Shown here: positions 5,492 to 6,831 of the stretch, one piece after another
How the letters are laid out: each line of letters starts with the position of its first letter
How positions within the stretch are numbered: position 1 is the stretch's first letter
Translations under genes and position numbers: made by a program
NCBI GenBank assembly: GCA_029820915.1
Contig: JALGUI010000325.1
Location: 1-6,831, forward strand
DNA from: Candidatus Zipacnadia bacterium
Lineage (GTDB): Bacteria > Armatimonadota > Zipacnadia > Zipacnadales > UBA5352
Length of the DNA: 6,831 nucleotides
Reading direction: 5' to 3'
Notes under the pieces: generated by a model
The model's database searches: none
What the model was told of the DNA's origin: nothing
What the model saw: the letters and a program-made list of their open reading frames with translations, nothing else

Positions 5492-6831
5492 ATGCAGCCC
5501 GCTTACGCTGCGCTCCTGACGGTCATGACGCTCGCCGCGGCCGCGTCGGCCGCCGCGGGTGAGCCGGCCACGATCCAGCTCGATCTGGGAGCCCATGCTT
5601 CGGCGGAGGCCGCGTCGGCCGCCGAGGCCGACATCGACTGGGCCGACGCCGACCTCGCCGATGACGCCCGCTGCACGCTGGGCTTTGCGGCGCTCGAGCT
5701 GCAGCAGCACCTGGACCGGATCTTCGGCGACCGGCAGCAGGCCGAGACGCAGTTCCCGATCCGCGGCCCGGGCGCCGAGGTGTCCGGCAGTCGGATCGTG
5801 CTCGGCTGCCCGCAGGTCACCGTGCCGCCGGACGTCCTGCGGCGCGCGGGACTGCGCCCCGAGGAGCTGGCCGACCTGCGCCCCCAGGCCTTCCGCATCC
5901 GGAGCGCGGGCGACGTGTTGGTCATCTACGGAGGCGACCGCACCGGCGCGCTGTACGGGGTGTACGAGCTGCTCGACAGGCTGGGCGTGCGCTGGTTCGG
6001 GCCGGAGGAGCACAACACGCACGTGCCGCGCCGCGCCTGGGAGGGGCTGCCACAGCTCGATGTGCAGGTCGGGCCGGCCTTCGCCACGCGCGGCTTCTGG
6101 GCGTGGGAGGACCGGGGCAACCCCGAGTTCTTCGACTGGATGGCGCGCAACCGCCTGAACTTCTGGACCGCCGCCGAGGATAACCACCCGGCGCTCAAGA
6201 AGCGCGGCCTGCTCCTCACCTGCGGCGGGCACCTGCACCAGTCGCGCTACCTCAATCCGCGCGATCCCTACCCCTACGACTACTCCGAGTTCGACGGCGG
6301 TGACGACAAGCCGGACGACCCCTATCCGCACGGCGACTACCTGGGCGATGTCAACGGCGACGGCGTGCTCAGCTATTGTGAGGCCCATCCCGAGTGGTAC
6401 GGCCTGCGCGGGGGGGAGCGCAGCTTCAACATCCACGGCGATGGCGGCGACAACTACTGCACCTCGAACCCACACGCCACCGCGGAGCTGATGAAGAACA
6501 TCGTCGTGGAGCTGTCCACCGGCGAGTGGCGCGACGCCGACAGCATCAACTTCTGGATGCTCGATGGCGGGAAGTGGTGCGAGTGCGACGAGTGCTCGAT
6601 GGCGGGAAGTGGTGCGAGTGCGACGAGTGCGCGGCCCTCGGTACGCCCACCGATCGCAACCTGCTGCTGATACACGCGCTGCGTCGGGAGATCGAGCGCG
6701 CGCGCCGGGATGGCCGCCTGCACCGCAACGTGCGCGTCTTCTTCCTGGCCTACGCCGACGTGGTCGCGCCGCCGACGCAGCCCTTGCCCGAAGGGTTCGA
6801 CTATGACGGCTGCATCGCCACCTTCTTTCCC
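5492..6831 (+). CDS. Secreted DUF4838-domain protein (glycoside-hydrolase-like), frame broken by a 35-bp tandem duplication and cut by the window edge
   Basis: Residues 1 to about 22 form a Sec signal peptide (MQPAYAALLTVMTLAAAASA, then an A-rich cleavage region), so the protein is exported. The N-terminal alpha/beta domain contains GGDRTGALYGVYELLDRLG from 147 and VRWFGPE, as in domains that precede GH20- and GH67-type barrels. The DUF4838 region has HPEWYGL at 299-305, NYCTSNP at 321-327 and KWCECDEC at 361-368. A D-x-N-x-D-G-x-x-x-x-x-E loop at 286-297 looks calcium-binding. As given, translation leaves the family after C368 and stops at 6668-6670. Deleting one 35-bp repeat copy (6558-6627) restores AALGTPTDRNLLLIHALRRE and onwards, open to the window end (435 codons). 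DUF4838 proteins are presumed polysaccharide-degrading enzymes, without an assigned substrate here. Start 5492 has a strong Shine-Dalgarno. The break may be an assembly error or a recent mutation, since the reading after it is undamaged. Confidence 0.8.
5539..5624. repeat. 17-bp direct repeat at the start of the DUF4838 gene
   Basis: The same 17 bp (GGCCGCGTCGGCCGCCG) occur at 5539-5555 and 5608-5624, 69 bp apart. The spacing keeps the frame, so both copies encode AASAA-type runs, one in the signal peptide and one just after it. Low-complexity Ala coding in GC-rich DNA may explain it. Confidence 0.6.
6347..6382 (+). other. EF-hand/dockerin-like calcium loop in the DUF4838 protein
   Basis: These 12 codons read DVNGDGVLSYCE. 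D, N, D, S and E fall at loop positions 1, 3, 5, 9 and 12 with G at 6, as in canonical EF-hand loops. Only one loop is present, within the catalytic-type region and not at a terminus, so it is more likely a structural calcium site than a dockerin. Confidence 0.5.
6558..6627. repeat. Perfect 35-bp tandem duplication inside the DUF4838 gene
   Basis: A 35-bp unit occurs twice head to tail (6558-6592 and 6593-6627), and the match continues for 3 further bases to 6630. It covers the codons for DGGKWCECDEC. Thirty-five is 2 modulo 3, so the second copy is read out of frame and leads to a stop at 6668-6670. Confidence 0.95.

Noticed and set aside
6347..6382. Dockerin domain
   Set aside because: Only one calcium loop is present and it is internal; dockerins have two repeats, usually at a terminus.
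5339..6475. Antisense open frame of 378 codons over the DUF4838 gene
   Set aside because: The plus strand has signal peptide, Shine-Dalgarno and family motifs; the antisense frame has none.

Overview
This is a GC-rich bacterial window with third codon positions almost always G or C. It carries genes for carbohydrate handling and phosphate signalling. The gene set is a URO-D-superfamily methyltransferase paralogue, a BNR/sialidase-like protein and a secreted DUF4838 protein, next to ROK and CHAD genes. This mix is typical of uncultured heterotrophs of the Planctomycetota, Armatimonadota or Hydrogenedentota kind. The phylum is an inference from gene content only. I see no rRNA, tRNA, CRISPR array or insertion sequence.

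Left part (1-2713): the window opens inside a minus-strand gene for an RSH-like HD hydrolase, cut by the edge. Divergently from it, two plus-strand genes form a probable operon. The first is a ROK-family sugar kinase whose C-terminus is fused to an Mth938/DUF498-type domain. After 29 nt comes a CHAD-domain protein of the polyphosphate-binding type. Both have strong Shine-Dalgarno sequences. Sugar phosphorylation, polyphosphate and alarmone-type hydrolysis may be linked here, but that is inference from proximity.

Middle part (2714-5026): a minus-strand sialidase-like gene ends 3 nt from the CHAD stop. Its first 40 codons lie in another frame because of a perfect 20-bp tandem duplication; removing one copy restores a 383-residue protein. 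Divergent to it is an intact URO-D-like gene with a good ribosome binding site.

Right part (5027-6831): a 465-nt stretch without a convincing gene holds a hairpin and a short coding-like remnant. It is followed by a secreted DUF4838 protein that runs off the window. That gene is also broken by a perfect tandem duplication (35 bp); removing one copy restores an open frame to the window end.

The main oddities are the ROK-Mth938 fusion and the two tandem duplications. Each is 2 modulo 3 in length and each breaks an otherwise clean carbohydrate-related gene. They may be assembly errors, recent mutations or slippage-prone switches; reads covering the sites would decide.
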